In this document: positions 23,756 to 30,847 of the stretch, piece by piece
Layout: each line of letters opens with the position of its first letter
How positions within the stretch are numbered: position 1 is the first letter of the stretch
Virus record (IMG/VR): IMGVR_UViG_3300037245_001260
Location: 1 to 40,612 of that record
Direction: 5' to 3' (one strand)
Origin: a virus
Length of the DNA: 40,612 bases
Notes under the pieces: generated by a model
The model's database searches: none
The model's input: only the letters and a program-made list of their open reading frames with translations
Told to the model about the DNA's origin: nothing
Made by a program: the position numbers and the translations under genes

Positions 23756-24764
23756 TTTGAATGTAGGTTCTGCTATAGAATACGCAGGAGATATATTTGT
23801 GGGTTGGTTAAGAGAGTTAGGTCATAATGTAAAAGAGTACAAACAACAAACTGAATGTCAAGACGGTCTTTCGTTTCTTATCAACTCTGACCCTGACCTT
23901 ATAGTTATCAATGAGTATTACTACAGACCTCTAGTAATTAACTACATGTACAGGACTTTAAAATATGTACCTGTTATCTATATAGACCACAGTTGGAATA
24001 GGATAAATTATTGGGTTGAAGGTACTATACGTAACGAGTACGAGAAAATGGTACACATGTGGTATAGGCATACGTTGGACATGGTTAGTTATGTCTTCTG
24101 TTTGAACAGTAAGCCGATAGGGGAACCGTGGAACTATCAAGTGAAAGATAAGATTTCTAATAGGTATTATCCAACGGACGATGCTATCTTTAATGTAACT
24201 AAGCCCTGGTCCGATCGGTCCAAGATGTTTTGTTACATAGGTAACATCATACCGCATAAGCTGTCTTCGGATTTCCTAGCAAAGATATGTGAGACTGATC
24301 TGGTAGTGGATTGTTACGGTTCAGATTTTACCAGAGATAATGCCCACGGTAGAGTGTTCGACAGGGCGGTAGAGAATGGGAACATAGTACACCACGGTCT
24401 CATACCGCAAGATAAGATTGCAGAGGTAATGAACGAGTACAAATACTTTGTACTACCACACGACGGATACGAACCTTTTAATTGGGTACTGAAACAATGT
24501 GCGTTCTGTGGTACTATCCCTCTTGTCGTTAACGACAGGAACACGCATCTATATAACGGTAAGTGGCTGGATTGGGCGGCTGGACTGTATATGGGATGTC
24601 AGTACACAGACGATTTCATTAGTAACCTAGAAGAACTAGTTCGTGATCGTCCAGATCACAGAGAGATGTCAGATTTTATAAGCACAGCAGCAAAGATACA
24701 GTTTCCTTATCAGGAGTTTAAGGAAGAATTCCAAAGTAAAGCGAGGGAGTTGCTCAATGGCTAA
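23727..24764 (+). CDS. GT-B-like glycosyltransferase 2
   Basis: A 345-aa protein from ATG 23727 (GTG 23721 in frame). The N-terminal Rossmann half has KIVVFNLNVGSA and the first-domain helix VGWLRELGHNV. The C-terminal half starts MFCYIGNIIPHK, a common second-domain strand of GT4-like enzymes, and continues with YGSDFTRDN, HHGLIPQDKIAEVMNEYKY and a nucleotide-sugar region near FVLPHDGYEPFNWVLKQC. It resembles the 150-1238 enzyme only in fold. Overlaps tie it to the 174-aa gene upstream and the endolysin downstream. It might glycosylate Ser/Thr/Asn of the repeat or fibre proteins, or alter host glycans. Confidence 0.62.
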   Translation: MNAKKIVVFNLNVGSAIEYAGDIFVGWLRELGHNVKEYKQQTECQDGLSFLINSDPDLIVINEYYYRPLVINYMYRTLKYVPVIYIDHSWNRINYWVEGTIRNEYEKMVHMWYRHTLDMVSYVFCLNSKPIGEPWNYQVKDKISNRYYPTDDAIFNVTKPWSDRSKMFCYIGNIIPHKLSSDFLAKICETDLVVDCYGSDFTRDNAHGRVFDRAVENGNIVHHGLIPQDKIAEVMNEYKYFVLPHDGYEPFNWVLKQCAFCGTIPLVVNDRNTHLYNGKWLDWAAGLYMGCQYTDDFISNLEELVRDRPDHREMSDFISTAAKIQFPYQEFKEEFQSKARELLNG

Positions 24765-25209
24765 AGAGATGATATGGGAAATGCTGGAGAAGTATTTCTC
24801 TCCCGACGAGTTCGGGGAAGGCGCAGAGGAAGGTATGGACGATGGGTTCTTAGCGTCATTGTATCAGTTTCGTGTGGCGATGGATAATCCTATCCTCATA
24901 CATAATAACGGTGGGTATGGCACCGAGGGTCATAGCCCAAAGTCTTACCACTATAAAGGTAGGGCAATTGATTTTCATTTTAAACACAGACACAATGTAT
25001 CACTACGTAAGTTCGTAGTAACAGCGTTACGATGTGGGTTGTACGGTATAGGTATGTACCCACTCTGGTCACCTAAGCCAGGAGGATTCCACTTAGACAA
25101 TAGACCGGGAGGTATGTTTAACATCTGGAGCAAGAATGACAAAGGTCTATATACTTACCTATGGCCTAGCTCATTGCCGGAATCCTTAGAGGAATGGAGA
25201 GATCAGTAA
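24757..25209 (+). CDS. Endolysin, peptidase M15 (D-Ala-D-Ala-type) family
   Basis: A 150-aa protein with the M15 zinc motif SYHYKGRAID: H65 and D72 as ligands, and the closing HxD at H112-L-D114 in GGFHLDNRPG. This family cleaves D-Ala-containing peptide bonds in peptidoglycan and is common among phage endolysins. There is no signal peptide, so a holin is needed for export, and candidates follow directly. Its ATG lies 8 nt inside the glycosyltransferase gene and its TAA overlaps the next ATG. Confidence 0.85.
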   Translation: MAKEMIWEMLEKYFSPDEFGEGAEEGMDDGFLASLYQFRVAMDNPILIHNNGGYGTEGHSPKSYHYKGRAIDFHFKHRHNVSLRKFVVTALRCGLYGIGMYPLWSPKPGGFHLDNRPGGMFNIWSKNDKGLYTYLWPSSLPESLEEWRDQ

Positions 25210-25547
25210 TGAATGGAAGCGACGTTAAATGGCTTAAAGAAATGTTCGACCAACATAATGTAGATCAACAGAAATATCTCGATGCTAAGTTTGAGAGTGT
25301 GGAAGATAAAGTTGGCGACGTAAGAGAAGCAGTAGTTGATCTTACTACAGAGATAGAAGACGTTGAAGCAGTAGTTATGCATAGTATCGACGAGGTTGAA
25401 GACAAGGTTGACAAAGTAGAGAAAGGCGTAATTAAGAAGGTAGCTTATGGTATGGGTGGTGCTGTTGTATTATCCTTGTTGTTATGGACAGCATTAGGCA
25501 CTGATGCCTTAGCTATAGTATTGAAATTTATAGGCGGAGTAGGATAA
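25209..25547 (+). CDS. Coiled-coil protein with C-terminal membrane segment (lysis-related)
   Basis: A 112-aa protein from ATG 25209 (TAATG overlap with the endolysin). Residues about 5-75 form an acidic coiled coil (repeated VEDKV, VEAV, VEDKVDKVEKG). One or two hydrophobic segments end the chain (AVVLSLLLWTALG, ALAIVLKFIG). This shape is seen in phage holin/antiholin or spanin-like proteins and in XhlA-type lysis proteins. Position inside the lysis cassette supports a lysis role; which one is unclear. Confidence 0.6.
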   Translation: MNGSDVKWLKEMFDQHNVDQQKYLDAKFESVEDKVGDVREAVVDLTTEIEDVEAVVMHSIDEVEDKVDKVEKGVIKKVAYGMGGAVVLSLLLWTALGTDALAIVLKFIGGVG

Positions 25548-25562
25548 TAAAGGAGAAGTAAT

Positions 25563-26150
25563 ATGGCGTTACCATTATGGCTTTCAGGAATCTTTTCTGG
25601 TGGTATGTCCATCGTTGGCTCATGGGTCAAGGGATGGCAACAGCGAAAGATAATGTCAGTCCAACATAAAGTAAAGATGGCAGAGATTAAGATCGTCGGC
25701 AAAGAAAACCGTGCGATGATGGATAAGCAACATGAGATCGGTTGGGATAACCGAATGGCTACAGGTTCGATGACGAGTTGGAAGGATGAATGGTTTACTA
25801 TTATACTATCCATTCCTTTGATTGGTGCGTTCATTCCTAAGCTAGCACCCTATATTTTATCAGGGTTTGAAGTATTAGCAGCATGCCCAGATTGGTATAA
25901 GGGAGCGTTAGGCGTAGCTATAGGCGCAGCCTTTGGTATGCGACAGTATGCTAACTGGACAATGAATAACCTTAGCAAAAAGGCTATGGTACAGAATCTA
26001 GGAATAGAAGGGCCGGCCCCAACGAGCAAAATACATAAGAGTTTCTCACTTACTCGTAAGGGAGTCATGGATGCAATTAAGAAAGAGGCTAAGGATATAG
26101 CTGAAGATATAAAAGAAGAATTCTCAACAGACGTTGAGGTTCCAGAATAA
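25563..26150 (+). CDS. Putative holin, three-TM-like
   Basis: A 195-aa protein with AAAGGAGAAGTAAT before the ATG. A short hydrophobic N terminus (LWLSGIFSGGMSIVG), a charged helix, then SMTSWKDEWFTIILSIPLIGAFIP, a second hydrophobic stretch and PDWYKGALGVAIGAAFGMR. The SWKDEW-to-GMR pattern recalls the three-TM holin family of gene transfer agents and proteobacterial phages. The C terminus is charged and likely cytoplasmic. It follows the endolysin and coiled-coil membrane gene, as expected for a holin. Confidence 0.65.
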   Translation: MALPLWLSGIFSGGMSIVGSWVKGWQQRKIMSVQHKVKMAEIKIVGKENRAMMDKQHEIGWDNRMATGSMTSWKDEWFTIILSIPLIGAFIPKLAPYILSGFEVLAACPDWYKGALGVAIGAAFGMRQYANWTMNNLSKKAMVQNLGIEGPAPTSKIHKSFSLTRKGVMDAIKKEAKDIAEDIKEEFSTDVEVPE

Positions 26151-26158
26151 TACGAATA

Positions 26159-26226
26159 GGCTAGCGTGTAGGTCGGAACTGTCTCCGCAGTTAAAAACTG
26201 TTATCCCTTCGATAATCTCGCTAGCC
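26159..26226 (+). ncRNA. 68-nt cloverleaf-folding RNA element, identity unknown
   Basis: Every base of the stems pairs by Watson-Crick rules. P1: GGCTAGCG (26159-26166) with CGCTAGCC (26219-26226). P2: CGGA (26174) with TCCG (26184), 6-nt loop. P3: CAGTT (26188) with AACTG (26196), 3-nt loop. P4: TTATC (26201) with GATAA (26211), 5-nt loop. P2, P3 and P4 abut without linkers; junctions are TGTAGGT and TCT. Stem lengths 8/4/5/5 recall tRNA, but the loops are too short and no T arm forms. It lies between the holin-like gene and a small Cys-rich gene. It could be a tRNA-like RNA, riboregulator, processing site or DNA cruciform. Confidence 0.6.
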
Positions 26227-26266
26227 TTCATTTTAAATAGAAAACCTACTAAAGGAGTAGAGTACG

Positions 26267-26512
26267 ATGGGAGAGCCAAGAATCTGTAACGCATTTAGTA
26301 CGTGTCAGAAATCAGATAAGAAAACAACTAAACTGAAGGCTTGTTGGGATACTATGAATAAGCTGAAGTATAACAAAGAAACCAAACTCTTCTGTAAGGA
26401 AGCGTTTGGCATTGAGATATGTTATGATTTAGGTGAGTGTAAGTGCGGTGAGATTTACCTTGAAAAAGGGCAGCTAAGCTACCCTTTTACTTGTTGGCTT
26501 TGTAGCGCATAA
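26267..26512 (+). CDS. Small Cys-rich protein, probable metal binder
   Basis: An 81-aa protein with nine Cys, including CKC near residue 58 and a C-terminal CWLC. AAAGGAGTAGAGTACG precedes the ATG. The Cys spread suggests one or two zinc sites or an iron-sulfur site; no family is recognised. Its last 39 nt overlap the convergent nuclease gene and a bidirectional terminator hairpin lies inside its coding end (26463-26488), so its own transcripts may often be cut short. Confidence 0.5.
   Translation: MGEPRICNAFSTCQKSDKKTTKLKACWDTMNKLKYNKETKLFCKEAFGIEICYDLGECKCGEIYLEKGQLSYPFTCWLCSA
26463..26488. terminator. Bidirectional terminator at the strand convergence
   Basis: AAAAGGG (26464-26470) pairs with CCCTTTT (26482-26488), plus an inner AGC/GCT pairing after one mismatch. 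Both strands end in a T run (TTTT on plus, TTTTT on minus). The minus-strand nuclease stop is in its loop, so it fits best as the end of the leftward transcript. Confidence 0.7.
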
Positions 26513-26791
26513 TGATTCGAAGTCACTTAACTTCATGACCACCCAATCTTCATCATGTCTTTGACTGAGTAGATGGATAACTAGCAAGGGAACTTTATAT
26601 TCCTCGCAGTTGTCCATTGTTTGTTTCCAGAAGCTTTCAAACCACTTAGGTAGTTTCTCCCTAGACTTACATTCAATGCTGTAGATTGGATGTAGTACGT
26701 CCTCTCCACCTAGCACTCCTAGTCTCCTGCCACCTAAACGCTCTGCTATTTTCTTTTCGAAGCGTTTGCCTCGATCTCTATTCTTGCTCAT
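26474..26791 (-). CDS. PD-(D/E)XK nuclease-like, resolvase-type small protein
   Basis: A 105-aa protein starting MSKNRDRGKRFEKKIAERLG. This is the usual opening of small Holliday-junction-resolvase-like or VRR-like nucleases (G-K-x-F-E-x-x-I-A). The catalytic pattern follows: GGEDVLHPIYSIECK, with D and E-x-K placed as in PD-(D/E)XK enzymes. Start at 26791 overlaps the TAA of the radical SAM gene; an upstream in-frame ATG at 26806 lies inside that gene. It is likely to cut branched DNA during replication or packaging. It is last in the leftward transcript and ends in the terminator. Confidence 0.7.
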   Translation of the reverse strand: MSKNRDRGKRFEKKIAERLGGRRLGVLGGEDVLHPIYSIECKSREKLPKWFESFWKQTMDNCEEYKVPLLVIHLLSQRHDEDWVVMKLSDFESLCATKPTSKRVA

Positions 26792-27924
26792 TAAGACCTC
26801 CACCATGTAGGTATATGTGTTACGTCTGTGTAGTGTACTCCTGTCATATCGTTGCCTAAGCTGTCTAGCATACTGTTTGGCATTATAATTAAGTCTGGTT
26901 CGAATACCAACCGTGCTTCATATGTAGCCTTCCTCAGATCATCAATTAGTAGAAGTCCATTACAATTTATATTCCCACCATATGTGTGATTGACTACCTT
27001 GTGAACATAGTGTTCGTTTGGAAAGAACTGGCTATCGTGTGCCACTAATTTGACTAGTCTATCATAGCCTACCTCTGCTGTCAGCCACATCACCTTCCTA
27101 CAGCTTCTTTCTCTCAGTGAATCCACCATATAATCGTACGGCGAGACCATCAATGGCCTGTTTGGGTCTTTCTCCCAAGTGATAGAAGTGTTGTCACATG
27201 CTTTGTACATCTCGTAAGCAAATGCTTTAAACTCTTCGTGATCTACTGTCATAAGTTCAAGCATCTCTGTACTTGCAAGCTTGCTGTACCCAGGCTCCCA
27301 TAGTATTATACCGTAAGGAGAGAAGCTATTCATAAACAACATCGTTTCCTTAAGGTTTTCGTATCCTGCTATATTAGGTATGGCTACCATAGCACCACTC
27401 AGACCTAACCCTGCATCTGTGCACAGTTGCCAAGCGTTTGTTGCTACCTCGAACTGTTTCTCAGTCATACCATATATCTTAGTCCAATGATCTATGTTAT
27501 CAGAATGGTACGAGATACACAAATTAAACGGTTTAAGCTCTGCCATCTTAGCTACAAACTCTTCAGTAAGTAAAGACCCATTAGTAGTTATATGTAATGG
27601 GTTGTGTGGCATCTGATGTCGAATCATCTTACATATCTTGAAAAACTGAGGATGCAACGTAGCCTCTCCTTCAGAGATACTACCAGGCATGGTATCGCTC
27701 AGTCGTATCTCAACATCTGGTGCAAGGTTTCTCATGTTATGAAACAATTGCTCAGATACGTCCTTGTAAGGTCTGAACCCACATCTATATATAGGGAATG
27801 GATTCATCTTGTTTGAGCAGAACAGGCATTTAGCATTACACACTGTAGATAGTGGTAATACATTCCTGCCTGCACTACGCATACCTTCATTTTGAAAATA
27901 ACTTACTGGTGTTGTCAAACTCAT
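26791..27924 (-). CDS. Radical SAM protein 3 with DUF512-like C terminus
   Basis: A 377-aa protein. The cluster motif is C29-NAK-C33-LF-C36. ITTNG and further barrel motifs follow. The last ~80 residues read VVNHTYGGNINCNGLLLIDD, then LIIMPNSML and HYTDVT. This matches the pattern I know from DUF512 radical SAM proteins (V-x-N-x-F-F-G-x-x-V-x-V-x-G-L-L, P-x-x-M-L, F-x-D). DUF512 proteins have no clear known function. It lacks SPASM cysteines, and is unlike radical SAM 1 and 2. It lies on the other strand, after a deoxyribosyltransferase-like gene and before the nuclease, with TTGGAGTATTAAT before its ATG. It may modify DNA, nucleotide or protein; undetermined. Confidence 0.8.
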   Translation of the reverse strand: MSLTTPVSYFQNEGMRSAGRNVLPLSTVCNAKCLFCSNKMNPFPIYRCGFRPYKDVSEQLFHNMRNLAPDVEIRLSDTMPGSISEGEATLHPQFFKICKMIRHQMPHNPLHITTNGSLLTEEFVAKMAELKPFNLCISYHSDNIDHWTKIYGMTEKQFEVATNAWQLCTDAGLGLSGAMVAIPNIAGYENLKETMLFMNSFSPYGIILWEPGYSKLASTEMLELMTVDHEEFKAFAYEMYKACDNTSITWEKDPNRPLMVSPYDYMVDSLRERSCRKVMWLTAEVGYDRLVKLVAHDSQFFPNEHYVHKVVNHTYGGNINCNGLLLIDDLRKATYEARLVFEPDLIIMPNSMLDSLGNDMTGVHYTDVTHIPTWWRS

Positions 27925-27925
27925 A

Positions 27926-28420
27926 TTAATACTCCAAGAAAAATTCTTTTATTAGATTAGCAGCATCCTCCACGCTGACACACCACGCACTCACGCACTC
28001 GTCAATCCAAGGATGATGTGTATACACATTCTCTTCCCCTTCCGTCAAGGCTATGACAGGGATATAGAATACATCAGCAGCCCACGCTAGTTCTTGTACT
28101 GTACCTATCATGGGTTTCTTCGGTGTCACTATACCTAGATGTGCTACCATCACATTACACATCTTAATCATCTGATAGTCCTTAGCACGAAGAAGTTTCT
28201 GTGATCGCTTGACAGCCTCTCTAGTAAACTCAAGACCGTCACCCTTGAAGTTCTTAATACCTTTGTTGAATTTATTACCGCAAGGATTAACTACCACTAC
28301 ATCTGGTTCGTCTTTCATAATCTCTGTGAACTCGTCACGCCATTCATAAGTGCGGTTGTCCTCAGATATATTACCAGCCAAATAAATATAATTCTTCTTC
28401 TTGCCTAATCCTTTACTCAT
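27926..28420 (-). CDS. Nucleoside 2-deoxyribosyltransferase-like protein
   Basis: A 164-aa protein with the N-terminal strand and turn YIYLAGNISE, the W-R-D-E that follows, and the C-terminal GTVQELAWAADVFYIPVIALT. This is the pattern of nucleoside 2-deoxyribosyltransferase-fold proteins, where the Glu in G-T-x-x-E is catalytic and the last strand reads P-V-I-A. These enzymes swap or hydrolyse deoxynucleoside bases. A role in nucleotide salvage or in making modified DNA bases would fit the neighbouring genes. AAGGAGGGGCAA precedes the ATG, which overlaps the upstream gene. Confidence 0.65.
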   Translation of the reverse strand: MSKGLGKKKNYIYLAGNISEDNRTYEWRDEFTEIMKDEPDVVVVNPCGNKFNKGIKNFKGDGLEFTREAVKRSQKLLRAKDYQMIKMCNVMVAHLGIVTPKKPMIGTVQELAWAADVFYIPVIALTEGEENVYTHHPWIDECVSAWCVSVEDAANLIKEFFLEY

Positions 28421-29099
28421 TTGCCCCTCCTTCGGTACTTGCTGGATTTTCTGTACCTCTACGGTTGTTTACTTGTTGCTTTCTGTATTCAGCATAGAAA
28501 TCTGAACCAATTAGCTTTTCCAAGTTACGGAATTCCTTTTCCGTCTTAGGCAATTCTGTCCTACACCAAGGACACACATCAGAATGCATGTAAGCTTCAA
28601 TGTCTGACTCGCCTAAACACATGTTACATAAATCGCCTTTGTTCTCAACCTTTCTTGCACGGTAAGGAAATCCTACACCATCGTAAGGCATTAATGGTTG
28701 CATATTATTTTCTAAGTGTTGTGAGTGATCGCTATCGTCACAGTCACATAACTCTGTAAACTTCTGACCTACGTGTAGGATACAGATTGCGTTGTACATA
28801 GCAAGCTGTTCTTCGAAGTATCTATTCAGAAACTTCATTGCTAGGAACTGTGCTTCCTTTGCATCATCAGGGTTCGAGGGAAAGATAGCCCTCATGAACC
28901 TATGACCTTCACGTATACTCCTATAGTAAACTCGCATTCTCCAATGAGTTTCTAGTTTCTTTAGGTCTATGTGGTATCTACGCATTTCAATAGGATGCAT
29001 AATAGTACATTCCCACACATTGAAAGGACCTACTGGTGTTACGTCTTTCTCTTCAACAAGTTTTGTTTGTTCCCACTCGTGTAAAATTCTTAAATCCAT
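28413..29099 (-). CDS. Unknown protein with zinc-ribbon-like Cys pairs
   Basis: A 228-aa protein, no family recognised. The N-terminal half is helical and aromatic. A Cys/His-rich part follows: CDCDDSDHSQH, then CNMC (near 155) and CPWC (near 173), which make a probable zinc ribbon. The end is Glu/Gly/Asn-rich. AAGGAGGAATTTAC is before the ATG. It lies in the leftward transcript and overlaps the next gene by 8 nt. A small DNA-related or regulatory role is possible. Confidence 0.55.
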   Translation of the reverse strand: MDLRILHEWEQTKLVEEKDVTPVGPFNVWECTIMHPIEMRRYHIDLKKLETHWRMRVYYRSIREGHRFMRAIFPSNPDDAKEAQFLAMKFLNRYFEEQLAMYNAICILHVGQKFTELCDCDDSDHSQHLENNMQPLMPYDGVGFPYRARKVENKGDLCNMCLGESDIEAYMHSDVCPWCRTELPKTEKEFRNLEKLIGSDFYAEYRKQQVNNRRGTENPASTEGGANE

Positions 29100-29123
29100 G
29101 TAAATTCCTCCTTATTATTTATG

Positions 29124-29153
29124 ATTATAATACTAATAACACACCTCCAACAA
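29124..29153 (-). promoter_or_regulatory. Possible sigma-70-like promoter before 29099 gene
   Basis: On the minus strand TATAAT (29124-29129) matches the -10 consensus fully, with TTGTTG (29148-29153) 18 nt upstream as a poor -35 match. It overlaps the end of the upstream gene. AT-rich sequence makes chance matches common. Confidence 0.3.
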
Positions 29154-29463
29154 TAGTAAGAGCAGCCCCGATTATTTGCCACAAGGATAGGACACCAACA
29201 TCTAGGTATAACATACTTACCGCAAACCCTAGTAGTCCTAACGTACCTTGAGCTACAAAGAATGGTTGCAAAAAGGTAGGTGAGATTTGGTAACTGTAAG
29301 TGAACGCCCACCCACACCATGAGGCTGCAACAAAAACATATAATAGGTAAGTCCAGATGGTCAAGCCGTACAGTTTAGCCACAACATTTGTTCCGACTAT
29401 ACCAGTACAACCTATAACTATCAGAATCCACCACAAATTATTTGCTAACCATGCTTTAATCAT
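29125..29463 (-). CDS. Small four-helix membrane protein (SMR/EamA-like)
   Basis: A 112-aa, very hydrophobic protein with four predicted membrane helices. The end, IIGAALTIVGGVLLVL, recalls the last helix of small multidrug resistance and EamA-type transporters, which are about 105-150 aa with four or five helices. There is a Trp/Gly/Ser-rich mid segment. The conserved Glu14 of SMR pumps is not obvious in helix 1 (WWILIVIGCTGIVGTN). Its ATG shares a base with the TAA upstream. A transport, superinfection-exclusion or membrane role is possible. Confidence 0.6.
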   Translation of the reverse strand: MIKAWLANNLWWILIVIGCTGIVGTNVVAKLYGLTIWTYLLYVFVAASWCGWAFTYSYQISPTFLQPFFVAQGTLGLLGFAVSMLYLDVGVLSLWQIIGAALTIVGGVLLVL

Positions 29464-29813
29464 TACTTCTTTCCTTTTTTCTTCCTTTTGGGTATAGATT
29501 TCTTCACTTCCTCAATCCTTGTAGACTCAGGCGGAGCAAGGTTATATGTCTCACCTAGGGTGCGTATGGCATCTAGTATGGCTGTACTTTTTCGGTTATA
29601 GGCACCTAGGATACCCCTTAAATCGGTGAGTTTAGACTCATTCACCCCTAACTGCAATAAATCCTTAAACATGGAAGCCATGTCCTCATAATAGTATTTA
29701 TTCTGCCAATCGTTAGGTGATTTTCGTCCTGCCATCTTCTGTTGGATAACCCAATTCATATCATCATAGGCTACCCTCCATTTTCGTATGCCTTTAATTT
29801 TTAATGGTGTCAT
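29463..29813 (-). CDS. Unknown helical basic protein
   Basis: A 116-aa protein starting MTPLKIKG at ATG 29813; GTG 29822 is in frame, but GAGAGGTGAG is better placed for the ATG. It is helical with a Lys-rich tail (PKRKKKGKK), which could bind nucleic acid. It follows the HTH gene with a 20-nt overlap, so the two may act together. No family is recognised. Confidence 0.5.
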   Translation of the reverse strand: MTPLKIKGIRKWRVAYDDMNWVIQQKMAGRKSPNDWQNKYYYEDMASMFKDLLQLGVNESKLTDLRGILGAYNRKSTAILDAIRTLGETYNLAPPESTRIEEVKKSIPKRKKKGKK

Positions 29814-30084
29814 TGCTCTCACCTCTCAGCTTACGGTAGTGTGTAATTGTTGCTTGGCTATACCCTCGTCGTTCTATGTTGTAAATATCCATCCATCGTC
29901 TAATCGTAGTAGCCCCTCGTCCTAGTTCTTTAGCTATCTCTCGAATTGATTTCTGCTCGTCGTAGTACAAATACAATAGCTCGTCTCTAGAGACAGGGTA
30001 ATCTACATTAGGAGGTCGAAAGCTTTCAGGGTCTTCATCGACCTCCACAATAATACGTCTCGGTACATTCCTTACTTTCGGCAT
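29794..30084 (-). CDS. Helix-turn-helix DNA-binding protein
   Basis: A 96-aa protein with a homeodomain-like HTH at about residues 31-70: SRDELLYLYYDEQKSIREIA, then KELGRGATTIRRWM. The pattern matches HTH units of resolvase/transposase and homing-endonuclease accessory domains, where the second helix lies at R-G-A-T-T-I-R-R. It has no catalytic domain. It may be a regulator of the leftward operon. It is encoded directly downstream of the phosphoesterase gene and overlaps the basic helical protein gene. Confidence 0.65.
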   Translation of the reverse strand: MPKVRNVPRRIIVEVDEDPESFRPPNVDYPVSRDELLYLYYDEQKSIREIAKELGRGATTIRRWMDIYNIERRGYSQATITHYRKLRGESNDTIKN

Positions 30085-30085
30085 G

Positions 30086-30835
30086 TTACTCTCCTGCTAC
30101 GTAAGTTGTCGCCACCTGACTTTCAACGAGGATGATATCACTGTTCCACTCAAACCCATCTTCGTCTACATCAAAGTAAACGATACCATAGTCAACTGTA
30201 CCTGAAGGAATTCTCGCTCCAAATTTGCTTCCCAATCCCTGCAAGGCAGGAGTTGTCATTGCTACCCATGTCGCCCCACCGTTATAATTGTGGTAATGAA
30301 CATGACTACGGATGATAACATCAGACCTAGGCTGTTGACCCATATCGGCCCAAAGGATATTCCATAATCTATCTCTTGCTATCGAAGTATGCCTACCATG
30401 AGGCACGCTTGATGCTCCAACGAAATGCTTACAGTCGAACGTTGTGTTGTACACCTCTAACCAAAGTTGATCTTCAATAGGTGCACCTAACTTATCAGCT
30501 ACTACTCCTTCCCAATCTTCAGAGTTACCAGTGTGGTAGCCAGTACCATACGTTAAATAAATCTCGTTAGCCCCTACCACTTCAATCGCAGTAGCCGCCA
30601 TCTCTGCTTGCTCAGCACGATCAATCGTAATCATCCTAGTTCCACCACTACGTGATGCTTTACCGTCGATCATATCCCCATTCACTACCAGTATGTCGAT
30701 AGGTTGTAAGGGTAGAACCATCTCAATAAAAGCATTCCATAGTTCTTCCTGTATAGGTAACGACTGCCAATCTGGATGTGTTAATCCTATATCACTTCCG
30801 CAATGTAGATCGCTAATAATTAATACTCTCTTCAT
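30086..30835 (-). CDS. Calcineurin-like metallophosphoesterase
   Basis: A 249-aa protein with metal-binding motifs in family order: SDLHCGSD (about 8-15), NGDMIDG (about 53), GTGYHTG (about 96), and SHVHYHNY (about 174). The third motif has Y-H where many enzymes have N-H-D. Likely to hydrolyse a phosphoester in DNA, RNA or nucleotide. It is separate from the SbcD-like enzyme at 33280-34317 and has no nuclease cap. AAAGGAGTGATTAT precedes the ATG. Confidence 0.8.
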   Translation of the reverse strand: MKRVLIISDLHCGSDIGLTHPDWQSLPIQEELWNAFIEMVLPLQPIDILVVNGDMIDGKASRSGGTRMITIDRAEQAEMAATAIEVVGANEIYLTYGTGYHTGNSEDWEGVVADKLGAPIEDQLWLEVYNTTFDCKHFVGASSVPHGRHTSIARDRLWNILWADMGQQPRSDVIIRSHVHYHNYNGGATWVAMTTPALQGLGSKFGARIPSGTVDYGIVYFDVDEDGFEWNSDIILVESQVATTYVAGE

Positions 30836-30847
30836 ATAATCACTCCT

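Noticed and set aside
26159-26226. tRNA gene at the cloverleaf
   Set aside because: The outer stem and TTCGA look tRNA-like, but the T arm cannot pair in the standard position, the stable anticodon-like arm has a 3-nt loop, and a 7-nt loop form gives an AAA anticodon with a mismatched stem.
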